In this document: piece after piece, positions 20,001-30,835 of the stretch | How positions within the stretch are numbered: position 1 is the first letter of the stretch | How the letters are laid out: each line of letters begins with the position of its first letter | Assembly (NCBI GenBank): GCA_963693315.1 | Contig: OY856186.1 | Span: 83,335,676 to 83,399,675, forward strand | DNA: 64,000 bases | From: Diogma glabrata | Lineage: Eukaryota; Arthropoda; Insecta; Diptera; Cylindrotomidae | Reading direction: 5' to 3' | The notes under the pieces: generated by a model | The model's input: the letters and a program-made list of their open reading frames with translations, nothing else | Told to the model about the DNA's origin: nothing | The model's database searches: none | Position numbers and translations under genes: made by a program

Positions 20001-22438
20001 ATACACATAGTTATATTTCCGTATTAAACATATACATACTGAAAATGGCTATCAAGTTTTGAAATAATAGGTAACAAAATTGCTACGATGAGGTAACCAG
20101 AGTTTGCCTTTAAAAAGTGAATCTTTACGATGAGTGCAACTTTTTTCAATGATTGACATATTAAAATATTATTTTAAATTTATTTAATTTCATCTGTCTC
20201 GTATGAGTAAAATATGATTACTAATTAAAAAATAATTGATTTTCTCAAATAATTAACTTTTTCGTCACATCCTTTAATTGAATGAATTCATAATATTTTT
20301 TTTATATTTTGCGTCTAAAATAAAGTCATTTCGATACCCAAATGCGTATCGAAATGGCCTTCATGACGATACGCAAAGTTTTGTCTTTCAAGGTTGGTCA
20401 CATTAGTCATACAAACGTCAGTGAACATTAAAACGAATAATTATGTAAATAAAATTAATAAGAATATCTAAAGTAGTGTTAAATATTTTAATTAATTAAA
20501 ATAATTAGTAATAATAACAAAATTTCAAATTGACTATTTTTTAATAAAATACACATTTTTTTAAATTTCAAAACAAAAAATGCAAAATAGAAAAAATAGT
20601 ATAAAAAACTCGTTTCATAAGACGTTTTATCGCACTTATCCTTTAGGAAAGGACCTGCGCAGCGGGGATTGCGTGCGATAAAATCGTCGATTATGAAACT
20701 AGTTTCTTAATATACTATTTCCAATTTTCAAACTTTAGTTAAAGAAATTGTAATTTTTTGTCAATTCAAAAGTTACATTGAAACCTCGCCCGTTTGTGGA
20801 AGATTTTAACGTTTTGATTGTATAGATTCATTTAATTTTAATTCTTCTGTTTTGCTTGGTGAATAATAATTTATTATAAAAATTTTTTATGAACAGTTCA
20901 TTTTTTCAAAATGTTTTTTGGTTTTTGTTTTTTATTTAAAAATTTTGAAATTGTTTTGAAAGAAATTCAATGTTTACAAAGGGCGCAGTTTTATTGTAAC
21001 ATGTTGAATAGAGCAACAACTGTATTGCATTCAAAGCTTTGTTTCTTTTGACGAAATCACTCTCGTTACGCACTAGCTACATAAATAATTATACTCAGTT
21101 TAACGCAATTTGTTTAAATTAATTAGCTTTGTCCGTAATTGATAAATTTGACAATTTTGATTGGTGTAAATGGAGCTTGAATTTATGAGTATTTTAATAT
21201 TTTAAATATTTTTAAATATGAGACTTTAATATTTAGTACGAAAACGTATTGATTATTATAAAACAACATCTAAAATATTTATAGTTATAAAGTTATATCT
21301 CTCGTATATAATTGTTAGAGATAAGAGAAAGTTATAAAAAATTAAATTCAAAACATTGTTCACCATCATATTTATATATATAGCCAATTAAAATATACCT
21401 AATATAGGTGTTGGTCGTCCACCAGTTTGTCCACCCAAAGACCCACCAATGTTGATTTTCCATGACCCGGTGGCTCCCCAAGCAGTACGAACTCCAAGGA
21501 AGTTAACCTTAAAGTTAGCACAATTTTTTCGTTCAATTAGCACTTTTCCATTGGCGTTTCCAAGTTTTACAACAACATGACCATTTTGCCAATTTACATA
21601 AAATATTCTATATTCAGATGAGCTAACTATATTTGGTGTTTCAACCCGCATATCAGAGCTTTTGTCTTGATTTAAACGAATAACGCTTGCTTTATTTTCC
21701 CATCCACCGATTAGAATTTCGGTACACGGTTTTGTTTCTGCTTTTGTAGTAAACAAACCAATATGACAATTTGAGGGACCTTTAAAGTGAATTGTTACAT
21801 TTCCTGAATTTAGTGGTTGAAATTGATAATTTAGGCTATCGGCAGTTTTAAATTCTCCTTGCCGTCCTTGAATTTTGAAATATTTAAATATTGTAAAATA
21901 ACTAAGCCAAATTTATTGTTTGATAAGTAAATGATTTAATAAGTATTGTTATAAAACGAAAAGGAAATCATTAAAGAGTTGAAGGATATGAAATGGTTAA
22001 TTCAAAAACACACAATTTTTTAAAAGTTACACCTACCCTCAATTATCCATGATCCGGATGCACCCCATCCAGTACATACACCAGCAAAGTTGATTGGAAT
22101 AAGTTCATTATCTTGATATGACAAGAATGCAGCGGCTTCACCTTCATTTCCTACGGTGTAAACACCATCGAACCATCGAATCCAGAATCCACGATATTCT
22201 CCAGCGCTTAAAACGTCGGGTGTATTTGCTTCTGATTTATCAGGTTTTGTACGATTTTTCCTGATTACAGATTTTGTGTTACTCCATCCTCCAATGAAAA
22301 CTTCAATCATTGGATCACTTTCACCCGGTCCGGATGTTAAAGCTATGTGCGCATCGTGCGCGGCACGAACTTTAAAGTGGAAGGATCCGCTTGCAACAGG
22401 CTGGAACTTGTATTGCAATGCATCGGGTGTGTCTAGTT
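16717..22438 (-). CDS. Spliced Methyltransf_FA/DM9-repeat protein gene (5' exon not found)
   Basis: Four exons join in phase: 22438-22037, 21866-21399, 17258-17071 and 17010-16717 (stop). All three introns are GT-AG, and each split codon is restored on joining. The product is about 450 residues as seen. It has two Methyltransf_FA domains (PF12248, named for farnesoic acid O-methyltransferase) at about 1-135 and 136-290, then two DM9 repeats (DUF3421) at about 310-375 and 376-450. Typical signatures are GGW..KSVIRKN and WGASGSW in the first domain, GWENKASVIRLN and WGATGSW in the second, and RARHEG/RAHHEG plus YVPWGGGEHG/YIPYGG in the DM9 repeats. Insect proteins with these domains are usually small cytosolic carbohydrate-binding-like proteins implicated in immunity. 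Despite the family name, a methyltransferase activity is not established and no SAM motif is visible. The first visible exon starts with two bases of a split codon, so a short start exon must lie upstream (above 22440); I could not locate it. Confidence 0.85.
17071..17258 (-). CDS. DM9 gene exon: first DM9 repeat, N-terminal part
   Basis: The acceptor TTTTTTATTCAG precedes 17258 and the donor GGAAAA|GTATAT follows 17071 (phase 0). It encodes a Gly-rich linker, CWVPSSGNALPAGAV and the DM9 hallmark YVGRARHEG. Confidence 0.85.
18666..18798. repeat. Hairpin-forming inverted repeat with GC-rich tip
   Basis: The arms are imperfect inverted copies. ATAGTATATTATTGAATTAG at the left pairs with GAATTCAATACACTAT at the right, and CTTTTTGTGTT pairs with AACACAAAAAG. 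The tip GGCGGCCGACCGTAGGGAGG is very GC-rich for this AT-rich DNA. The ends (ATAGTAT...ACTATTTTTT) resemble those of the other hairpins in the window. Confidence 0.75.
18970..19110. repeat. 31-bp GC-rich tandem repeat
   Basis: Three consecutive 31-bp units (18970, 19001, 19032) of the form ACTTTACAGCCGCCGTAAAA plus an ATATGAAAATT tail are followed by diverged GCCGCCGG units to about 19120. A perfect TGACGTCA (CRE-like palindrome) sits at 19094-19101. Confidence 0.85.
19588..19686. repeat. Imperfect hairpin repeat, related to 45260-45355
   Basis: GTTTAATGAATTTTATTCTC at the left pairs imperfectly with AATAAAATATTGTATTAAAC at the right. The left half, through TTTTATTCTCTCGCAAATTT, is repeated at 45270-45298, where the hairpin tip contains CGCTCGTGCCTCGCTC. 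Confidence 0.6.
20594..20720. repeat. Hairpin element with GC-rich tip
   Basis: The left arm (AAATAGTATAAAAAACTCG, then TTTCATAAGACG and TTTTATCGCAC) pairs with the right arm (GTGCGATAAAATCGTCG, ATTATGAAACTAG, ATATACTATTT). The ~35-base tip contains CCTGCGCAGCGGGGATTGCG. The termini are AAATAGTATA and TATACTATTT. Confidence 0.8.
21399..21866 (-). CDS. DM9 gene exon: second Methyltransf_FA domain
   Basis: The acceptor TTCAAAATTCAAG precedes 21866 and the donor TTAG|GTATAT follows 21399. The exon contributes 2 + 465 + 1 bases and reads TADSLNYQFQPL, then GGWENKASVIRL and WGATGSWKI. It ends in a Gly/Pro-rich linker. Confidence 0.85.
22037..22438 (-). CDS. DM9 gene exon: first Methyltransf_FA domain
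   Basis: The acceptor TTGTATTGCAG precedes 22438 and the donor GAGG|GTAGGT follows 22037. The exon contributes 2 + 399 + 1 bases and reads LDTPDALQYKF at its start and GWGASGSWIIE at its end. Confidence 0.85.
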
Positions 22439-23227
22439 CTGCAATACAAGATGTTCTAATTAATTATTACCTTAAAAACAATTGTTTTAATTTATATCGC
22501 TTAACATTGACCTACATTTTTTCTTTGAAAAAACCTAAGGCGTTTTCCTTACAGCTAGTTTTATTGTTTGGTAAAACCAATAGAATAAAGTCAATAGATT
22601 CTTTAAATCACTCTGTTTATATACGTCTCAGACAAATAATTTCTTCTGCGTTCTGTCGGCGATTTTGAAATTTTGGCTGTTTGTTCTAAAAGATTGATTT
22701 GAGACGGAGGTATTTGATTGGAGAATAAGTGATGATTTGAGGCGTGATACATCTGGTTTTTTTTAGCATAATTAGTTAAATTTATAAAAAACAACGAATA
22801 GTTTTAAGTTAACGAATAGTTTTTTATTTAAAGAAAGTGTTTGAAGAATCAAGTTTTCACACCAGATTTAAGTAAAATACAGTTCGTATAGCACGCAGTT
22901 GAAAGGAGGTGAAAAGGACCATTATATAAAACAGATAAAGCGAACCAAAGTTGACTACAACACTAAATGGAGCTGTGTCAGTGGACTTATAAATGTTTTT
23001 GATCATACTTCATTGCAGATTTATTCGTGCGTTTATTTCACCATTAACAGATAGGGGTGAGCGTCTTTTCACGTGTACAATCATCTGTAAAACTGTTAGG
23101 TTACTAGGTCACTTCTCACTTCCAGAAAAAGCAACAATATTCCTGAATAGCCAACCATACGCGAAAGCATTTTTGCCGGATTTGTCCGTGGTCTTGGTCA
23201 GTCCATCAAAATTCAAAAAAGCTGTCT
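22439..23227. other. 5' side of the DM9 gene; no assignable gene
   Basis: The missing first exon of the DM9 gene should lie here or further right. I found no ATG exon with a clean phase-1 donor. The short frames at 22603-22794 (minus) and 22993-23232 (plus) resemble nothing I know. Confidence 0.4.
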
Positions 23228-23815
23228 ATTAAGGGGGAACAGATCCGCAGATGAAGTCCGCAGACTTGTCGGTCGGATTTGAACCGTCGGATCTCGCCAT
23301 TAACGATCGGATCAACTGCCAATATGTTTTAGCGTGTAAGCAATCATTTTTAGTTAAATATCAATCTTAGATTGCGCATAAATTGCCGGACAGCGAAAAT
23401 CAATATAGATTTTATTTATTTTAGATGAAATCTAGAGTTGTTTTTGTCTATTTAGACCTTGTTTTCCTTGTTTTTACAACTAAATAATAAACTAATAACA
23501 CTGCCATAGCAGCATTCTATATTTGCGTAGGTTTGTTATTGAACAAGAAATTAAAATTAATGAAAAGCAAATTGTAAACTAAACTTTTCTGACAGATCCG
23601 TGGTCCGCCAACCCCAAAAGCCGATTAATCTAATGTATGCCGGACCTTGTCCGCGGATCAAAAATCTGTTAATTTAATTCGGTTTTTATACCATTAACAT
23701 AAGGATCTGGTCCGACGACGGACTTGGTCCGCGGATCGTTTTATTGAACAGTTTTACGTTAGTGGAGAACGGACCAAATCCGGCCGATCGATCCGACGGC
23801 AGATAAGTCCTGTCA
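23228..23815. repeat. Probable non-autonomous element with GATCCG/TCCGCGGATC-rich ends
   Basis: Both ends and the centre are studded with motifs such as ACAGATCCGCAGATGAAGTC, GACCTTGTCCGCGGATC (about 23644) and GACTTGGTCCGCGGATCG (about 23721). This is unusual in the surrounding AT-rich DNA. Copies occur in both orientations, which suggests subterminal repeats of a DNA element. I could not fix the termini. Confidence 0.5.
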
Positions 23816-25059
23816 TGTATGGTTAGCTTATAGAACATTTCTTCGAAAACTTAAAAAATACCAACGGTTGGTTGTAGCAATTGGCAGTTGAACACAGCTT
23901 TTAAAATAATACACAATATTTTAATTAAATATTTCTTATTCTTTACTACACGATACAACGTTACGTTTTAAGTTTTAATGTTTTTAAAATTTTTTACAAA
24001 ACATATTCGATCAATTCTCATTATCATCGACATTGTTATGTTTGGTATGCATTTTAGTGTTGTTGTTGTGTTAACCTTTATTCTTAGAATTAGTATGCAA
24101 CATTCGTTTGATGACGATGTCTTAAATGATTTTAGCTTTCTTATAGATATTTTATATAGTGTAAACTGAGGTTGAATACGATTTTGTTTTGTAGTTGGGC
24201 TTTTGTAGAACCTCTATGAACCTATTCACCTTGATCTCCTATCTCATAGGATCGGCGCTTGTTGAGTTTAATGTTTTTTTCTTTTCCATTTCCCAAGTTG
24301 TTGAGCATCATTAACAGTAATTTTTAAATTCTTGCCCATCACTTTAATCGTTGTTGGCGTACTTTGATGAGTAGACACTTATTACTTTCGGTGTTCTCCT
24401 TATATTTTGCTATTGGGTTTTGTATTTTCCAGCATGCTTGAATGGTTTTATGATCCGATTTTTTTACTGTGACACATTCCAGCACGAAACATTTTGAATT
24501 ACTTCACTTAAGGTGCATACAATATTGACTTAATTATGCAGCCGCATTTGCCTTTTGTTTAAAAGTGTTGTCGCTCCACATTTTCATATGTTTCTATTTA
24601 GCATACGATTTTCTTCTATACGATTGAAGCACTAGTTTACCGATTAGGAGACTATGCCAGATTAATTTCAAATGGTGCCAACCTGGCTATTAAAAGTGTT
24701 TATGTGCTTACAAAGTTTTTTCAAGGAATAAATGATGACATTGTTGGTGGTAAAAAAAACTTATACTTTTATAAGAGTAAATTTTTTATTCGCAAGTAAT
24801 CGATTTTATTATCGTTAAATTCTATCTAATTTTTAAACTTCCCCAATTTCTTTTGCAAAATAAGTTTTCTTAATATATAGTAATACTTTTGAAAAAAAAA
24901 AACAAAAACTATTGATCTCGAATCTGAACTTCAAAGGGATGTATAAGTCCATCCGGTCGCAGGAATTAGTATCGTAATTGTTGCAAACACTACAAATTAT
25001 GATACGTAATTTTGAAATTGAAAATGGAAATGCTCGATACCTAAGCCAACCACGAGATG
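23816..25059. other. Intergenic, nothing assignable
   Basis: AT-rich sequence with only short chance frames. I recognise no gene or repeat in it. Confidence 0.5.
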
Positions 25060-25142
25060 CTTCTTGAAGTGTTTTCCGGTAGAGCGTAAGTCTCTTTATC
25101 TCAGGTTTGTGGGTTCTAGCCTCTCACTAGGCATCCAACGTG
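25060..25142 (+). pseudogene. tRNA-Lys-like relic (tRNA pseudogene or SINE head)
   Basis: CGGTAGAGCGTAAGTCTCTT, followed by TATCTCAGG and TGTGGGTTCTAGCC, tracks the D-arm, anticodon region and T-arm of a eukaryotic lysine tRNA. The B-box-like GGGTTCTAGCC is at 25111-25121. The anticodon loop is altered and the 5' acceptor strand is not recognisable, so this is not a working tRNA. A degraded tRNA-derived SINE is the alternative. Confidence 0.6.
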
Positions 25143-27372
25143 GAAATAGAAAATGACTGCAAGATAGGTAAGCACTGGAAAAAAGTTTAGGAAAAGCAAT
25201 CAAGAAATTCTCCAAATTCTATCTTTGTTAGTTGAAAGTTGGTCAGTTTTTAAACAGAAATTCTAATAACAGAGGTGAGGAATTGTCCTGAATTGAACAC
25301 TGTTTAACAAAACTGACCTTCGTTTTTCTTTAATAACTGGCACACTTTCTTCTTTCCTTGTGTCGTGTTTCGCTTACAAGGTGCTGTTATGGCCGACAAA
25401 TCACGTGATGTGTACCATGAATCGGTTGAACAAAAGGCCTACCATCTGAAAGAAATCTTGAGTTCTGAACAAAGGTGTTTGATGGGAAATCAGTTCCTTG
25501 TACCTAAAAAGTTAGCAGTAAGGACTAATTTCCTAACCAACTAACACTTTTCAATTTTTTAATTACGATACAAATTCATTGCATCGTTTCATTACATTTG
25601 TAATGTTTACACATATAAAACAAGTGAGGATCATGGTGTATTTTTTCATTTATATAAATTTATTTCTCAGTCAGCTTTTATAACAGTGATCCTTTCATTG
25701 CCAATGTTTAACTAGATGTTGGTAATAATAAATGTTGACGCCCCTATTGAATTTATTATTGTCGAATGTAACTCGATTTAATGTTAATTAGTTTTTTTTT
25801 TGATTGAGTGTGATCGTGGTTGAATACTTTTCGATGTATAATGCTTATGAGATCAAGTTCTAATTACTCTCTTTTTTTTGTAATATTAAGATATAAATAA
25901 TAAAATATTTTTTGAATTTTGTTGAGTTGCAATTAAGACTTAAAATAAAAATATTGTTTCTTGAAGCCGAGATTTAAAATTAAATAAAAATTAAACTCTA
26001 GAGTTGTTCCCGAGTCGTGTTGTAATCTTAAACAATAAATAAAATAAAACGCAAATGAAAAGTTTTTTTATGTGATTGATATTTTGTTTAAATCAAATAT
26101 TTTCGTGATGATGTGGTGTTTTTTTGTTTTTTTTAAATTGTAAAATATTTTATCTTTGTTCATTGTGTTGTATAAGAGTGCAGAATTTTAGTGAATTTGC
26201 CTTTGCAAAGGGCAAAAATATAAATTAGGTTGTGTTGAAGTGTTTAGAGAGACATGCATCAGAAGAACATGAATTGGATGGCCTAAATTGTATTCGAAAA
26301 GGTAAAGAAACTAAAAATAAATAATTTAATGGACCTCGCATGTAAGTGAACAAGAATTTGCATAAACATAATATATTCGACTTAAGTTGTAAGTTAGCGA
26401 CACATTTAGCTTGTCGTTAATACTTGAACGTGATAGAATTATTTCAACACGAAATAGATATGTACAATAATTTTATTGAGGCAACAATGGATATGATGAT
26501 GATATGCGATGATTTGATCGATATGTTTTTTTATATCTATGATTGTATTGTGGGTTCATCTTTCGATTTTATTCATCGTTGGAGTAGTTCACATGGTTGA
26601 TGACATTCCACAAGGCATCTATGGATGACACTCTAGATTTGTTGAATAAGTAAATTTGTGGAATTTTATGCAAGACTTCAATCAACATTATTTTATTTGG
26701 TCGTTTCTTTCACTGTTAGTTTTTAGCCGCATGTTAGATATAATAACTTATTTTGTGTTTGTTCTAGAACTAATTATCTGAACAAAATAAATTAGGGCAA
26801 ATTAGAGATTTTTGTGGGTTAGAGACCGCGCATAACCGTAAATTTCATTTGTTTGAAAAAGTAAAACCCTTGGATAATAGATGCCTTAGGCATCTATCCT
26901 AAACGTGAAAAGTCCTACGTTTCAGTGCTGATATGAAATATGCTCTACAATTCTCCCTTACCTTTTTTGATTATTGCCTTGGATATGAATTTGATTGATA
27001 GGGCCACTGGTTTTTGCAACTTCTTACTTTGAATTACCCTCTTTAAATTACGTTAAAAATATTACTTACATCTGGCGCCCGTTTGTTTAGTTACGAACCA
27101 CTAAAGTAAATTGCGCTTAATAAAATTTATCATTTATCATTTATCATCAGGACTAGTCGAAAAGATAAACATATTAACTACTCGGTGCGTAAATACGTTT
27201 GCAACTGTTACTTTTGTTAATTTCAATGTTAAATGAAAATTTTTAAAAGTGTCAAATAGAAAATTCAACAAAAAATAAATCTGACACGATACAGCTTTTG
27301 CGACGGAATAGAGCAGAAACAGCGAAATTGTCACTTCTTGAGAGAATTGATCTCCTATTTTATTATTCTGTT
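25143..27372. other. Intergenic, nothing assignable except a short hairpin
   Basis: No gene is recognised. The palindrome TAGATGCCTTAGGCATCTA lies at about 26878-26896. A TTTATCAT triplet repeat occurs near 27125-27147. Confidence 0.5.
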
Positions 27373-27548
27373 AATTGAACCGTTTTTTTTGAAAGTGGTA
27401 TAAGTCCATTTTTTCTATATTGAGATATTTAAGGATTTCTGTTTGCATTAATATAAAAATATAGGCAAATGTAACTAAAATTTTGTAATATTTTTCACAC
27501 TTTATACCAATTTAATTTTATGATGCAATAATAGTTCTTTAAAATTAA

Positions 27549-28758
27549 AATGAAAAATATGGAGGGGCTGAAATCTCACAGCTCTGACTTCGGTCTGGGT
27601 TAAGGATTTTGATATAGTTTTCGGCAAAAAACTTTTATGAGGACATGGTTTTTAGTTTTGGGCAGCGATGTATATCAAACATAAATCTTTGTTAAAGTAC
27701 AAGTATTTTTTATCTCTGTTTAAAAATTTATTACAAAACTAACACGAAACATCAATACGTTGCCGGAAAATTATAATCAAAATTCCAAAAATATTGTTAA
27801 ATTAAATAAAATCAAACTTTTTCAAAATTCCAAAAATATTCCAAAAACTAGAATGAAATCAAATATTTAAACTTTTTCTAAATTCCGATAATATTCCAAA
27901 AATCCTTACGAAATCAAACTTTTCCAAAATTCTAAAAATATTGCAAAAATTATTACAAATCAAAAATTCAAACTTTTTCAAAATTCCAAAAATATTTCAA
28001 AAACTATAACAAATTCAAAAATTTCCATGTTCAATTTCATTTTCAATTACATTTACGTCATGAAAACAGCTAAATTTTTTTTTTCCAAAAAATTGGCTAA
28101 AAAATAAATGAAATTATTTTTTGACACACTAGACAACATTTTTTGACAAACTTATAATGCCATAATTCTCAATAATAATAATAAAATCTCATTTCAAACA
28201 AACAATTAATTTTATTTTTTTTCCAAAAACTTAGGTAAAAAAATAAATAAAAATCTTTCTTTTGACACACTTGACAACATTTTTTTGACAAACTTATAAT
28301 GCAATAATCCAGATTTCCAATAATCCAATAATCCAGAATCCCCACCATCAAGATTTCTCCAAATTTAATGTTCCTACTCGTAATCACTTAAAATGAACGT
28401 TTTTTAAGCCAAAAATATGAAAATTTGCTTTTTTTGACACACATAATGATTTTTTTGACACACTTCCGGTACAGTTATCGAACACATCGTCCTTTCGGAC
28501 CTGTCCTAAGTATACCTATTTTTAGTATACCTATTTTTAGAAAAAAAAAAATTTGAAATCCCTCCAGCGGTTTTCCCTGCAGTGTAGGTAATGACGGCCG
28601 GACGGCCGGCCGGCCGGCAGACAGACATACATTTTTTTTTTTGCTTTTTTAGATTCAGTAGGTCCTAAAACGTCGAGAAATGCCAAAAAAAGTGGGGGTA
28701 AGAATTTCACTTTTGGCTCATGAATGTAATACCTTTGGTCTTTCAGACCGAAGTAATA
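27549..28758 (+). repeat. Dispersed repeat R1, copy 1
   Basis: It starts ATGAAAAATATGGAGGGGCT and ends near GACCGAAGTAAT, and shares most of its length with 55914-57528. Landmarks are TTTTGGGCAGCGATGTATAT, two ~140-bp subrepeats with GACACACTTGACAACATTTT, a GC run of repeated GGCCGGAC words (28593-28618), and CCTAAAACGTCGAGAAATGC near the end. It is non-coding. Its family is not recognised. Confidence 0.8.
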
Positions 28759-28943
28759 ATTGCTTTTAGGTAGATTTCATATAAAAATCTACCTATTGCA
28801 ATGGGCTTCATCTAGGAATTTCGGAAAAATTTTTGTGCCAAACGACTATATATGATAAGCGGAGACAAAAAAACAAAAAAAAAAAAAATTTATATATATA
28901 TATATATATATGTATATAAACGATATGAGATATAACGAAAACG

Positions 28944-29912
28944 ACCGGCACTCTCACGGTCGCATTTGTTGAGGTAGATCAAAAAAATTTTCTGTACTTG
29001 TGTGTTTTATTAATATCTTGGACAAGTTCGTGAATCAGCAAAATCCGACACGTGGTTAAGAAACTAGAGGCTTTTTTCTGAAAAAAATTGATTTTTTAAA
29101 ACCGTTATAACGGCCGTTTGGATACCAATATTTCAAAAAATTTAACAAATTTAGAATCTTTGGAATCTTTTTTATCAATTTATTTTAAATCTAGACCTCT
29201 GCTTTTAAAGGTTCCTGAATGAGCGGCTCCAACAAAAAAGTTTGCAAAAAAAAATTTTTTTTTGAAACCACCGGCACTCTCACGGTCGCATTTATAAGGC
29301 CAGATCAAAAAACCTTTTTTAAAAATGTGCGTTTTGTTAATATGTTGGACAAGTTCGTAAATCAGCCCAATCCAACACATGGTTAAGAAACTAGAGGCTT
29401 TATACTAGAAAAAAACTCTGTTTTTTAGATCCGTTATAACGGCCGTTTGGATTCTAGTACTTTTAAAAACTTCATAAATTTAGAATCTTTGAAACCTTTT
29501 TAATCAGTTTCTTTCAAAAAAAAAGACCTCTGCAGTTGGAGGTTTCTGAGTGAACGGCTCCAACAAAAAAGCTTGTAAAACACAAAATGCGTTTGAATCA
29601 ACCGGCGCTCTCACGGTTGCATTTGTAGAGCCAGATCAAAAAACTTTCCTTAAAAATGTGTGTTTTAATAATATCTTGGACGAGTTCGTAAATCAAAAAA
29701 ATCTGACACATGGTTAAGGAACTATAGGCTTTATACTAGAAAAAAAAGTGGTTTTTTTAATCCGTTATAACGGCCGTTTGGATACTAATATTTTTAAAAT
29801 CTTCATAAATTTAGAATCTGTGGAAACATTTTAATCCGTTTTTTATAAATATAAACCTCTGCAGTTAGAGGTTTTTGACTTGTTGGCTTCAACAAAAAAG
29901 TTTGCAACAATC
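28944..29912 (+). repeat. Three tandem ~0.33-kb units
   Basis: Units start at 28944, 29270 and 29601, each with ACCGGCACTCTCACGGTCGC or a one- or two-base variant. They share GGACAAGTTCG, GGTTAAGAAACTAGAGGCTT and CCGTTATAACGGCCGTTTGG. The spacing is 326 and 331 bp with moderate divergence. Confidence 0.9.
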
Positions 29913-30835
29913 CCCAATTACAATTTCCAAAAATCTTATAACAGTCAATGTCAACGTTATAACAGTCAAAAAATAAAAGATTTGAGTAGAAGAAATTAAT
30001 TTTTTTTTCTTAGAAATAAACTATTTTGATATTTTGCAGTAATTGCACGACATATGATATAGAGTAGGTTTGTGTCATAAATTATCACACACATGTTCTG
30101 TGGTAGATTTGATATTTGTTTGTTGCAAAATTGGATACATATAATTTTGCTTGTAGGTAGCTAATTTTCTTTTTAAATTTGTTCGATATCTGTTTGAAAT
30201 TAGTTTGTTTTGTTTAAACTAATCTGATACATCAGATTCTACTGGCACACAAAACTGTCTGATCTCGAAATCTACCTATTTCTAGCGGATATACGTGCCG
30301 CTTGGACTTTTTTGACTCCAAATGGACTTATACCACTTTCAATAATAACATATTCTAAAAAATAAGAACAAGAGACGTGGTATAAGTCCCATGTAAATGG
30401 GTCATTCTTTTTTGATTTGGCTGAAATTTTTTTATGCGTTTTATATAGAAAAAAAAGATATGGGTGTTTGAGGATTTTTTTTTTGGAAAATATAGCGGTT
30501 CTAAATTTCTTGATGAGTTATTTTCAAAAATTCATAGCTTCCGTTCTATTAAAGATAGAAACTTCTGTTTTGTTTTATTTTAAAGATAAAAGATGCTAGT
30601 TTAAAAAAAAATAAAATTAACAAAAGTTATTCACAAATTTTTATTGATATAAACAAATAAAATGTTGAAATCGATCTTTAGCCATTTCTCCACCCCCGCT
30701 CCACCCCAAATCGGGCTCTATTGATGGTATTATTATATATATAGAAAGAGGCCATCATTATCTTTTTAAAACTACCACTAACTCAATTTTTTCAAAAATG
30801 GACTTATACTACTTTCAAAAAAAAAACGGTTCAAT

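Larger units (their letters stand above)
17259..21398 (-). other. Large intron (~4.1 kb) of the DM9 gene
   Basis: This non-coding intron lies between the second Methyltransf_FA exon and the DM9 exons. It contains a GC-tipped inverted repeat (18666-18798), 31-bp GC-rich repeats (18970-19062), an imperfect hairpin (19588-19686), a short hairpin (20327-20356) and another hairpin element (20594-20720). The short open frames inside look like chance frames. Confidence 0.75.
27373..30835. mobile_element. 3.46-kb element with ~40-bp terminal inverted repeats
   Basis: The left end AATTGAACCGTTTTTTTTGA, then AAGTGGTATAAGTCCATTTTT, is matched inverted at 30795-30835 with one mismatch and a 2-base poly-T length difference. 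No transposase frame is present. Inside are a dispersed repeat (27549-28758), a triplicated ~0.33-kb unit (28944-29912), and an additional inverted partial copy of the end near 30322-30342. No target duplication is evident. Confidence 0.75.

Noticed and set aside
25060..25142. Functional tRNA-Lys gene
   Set aside because: The anticodon loop is altered and the 5' acceptor strand cannot pair with the 3' side, so I call it a relic only.
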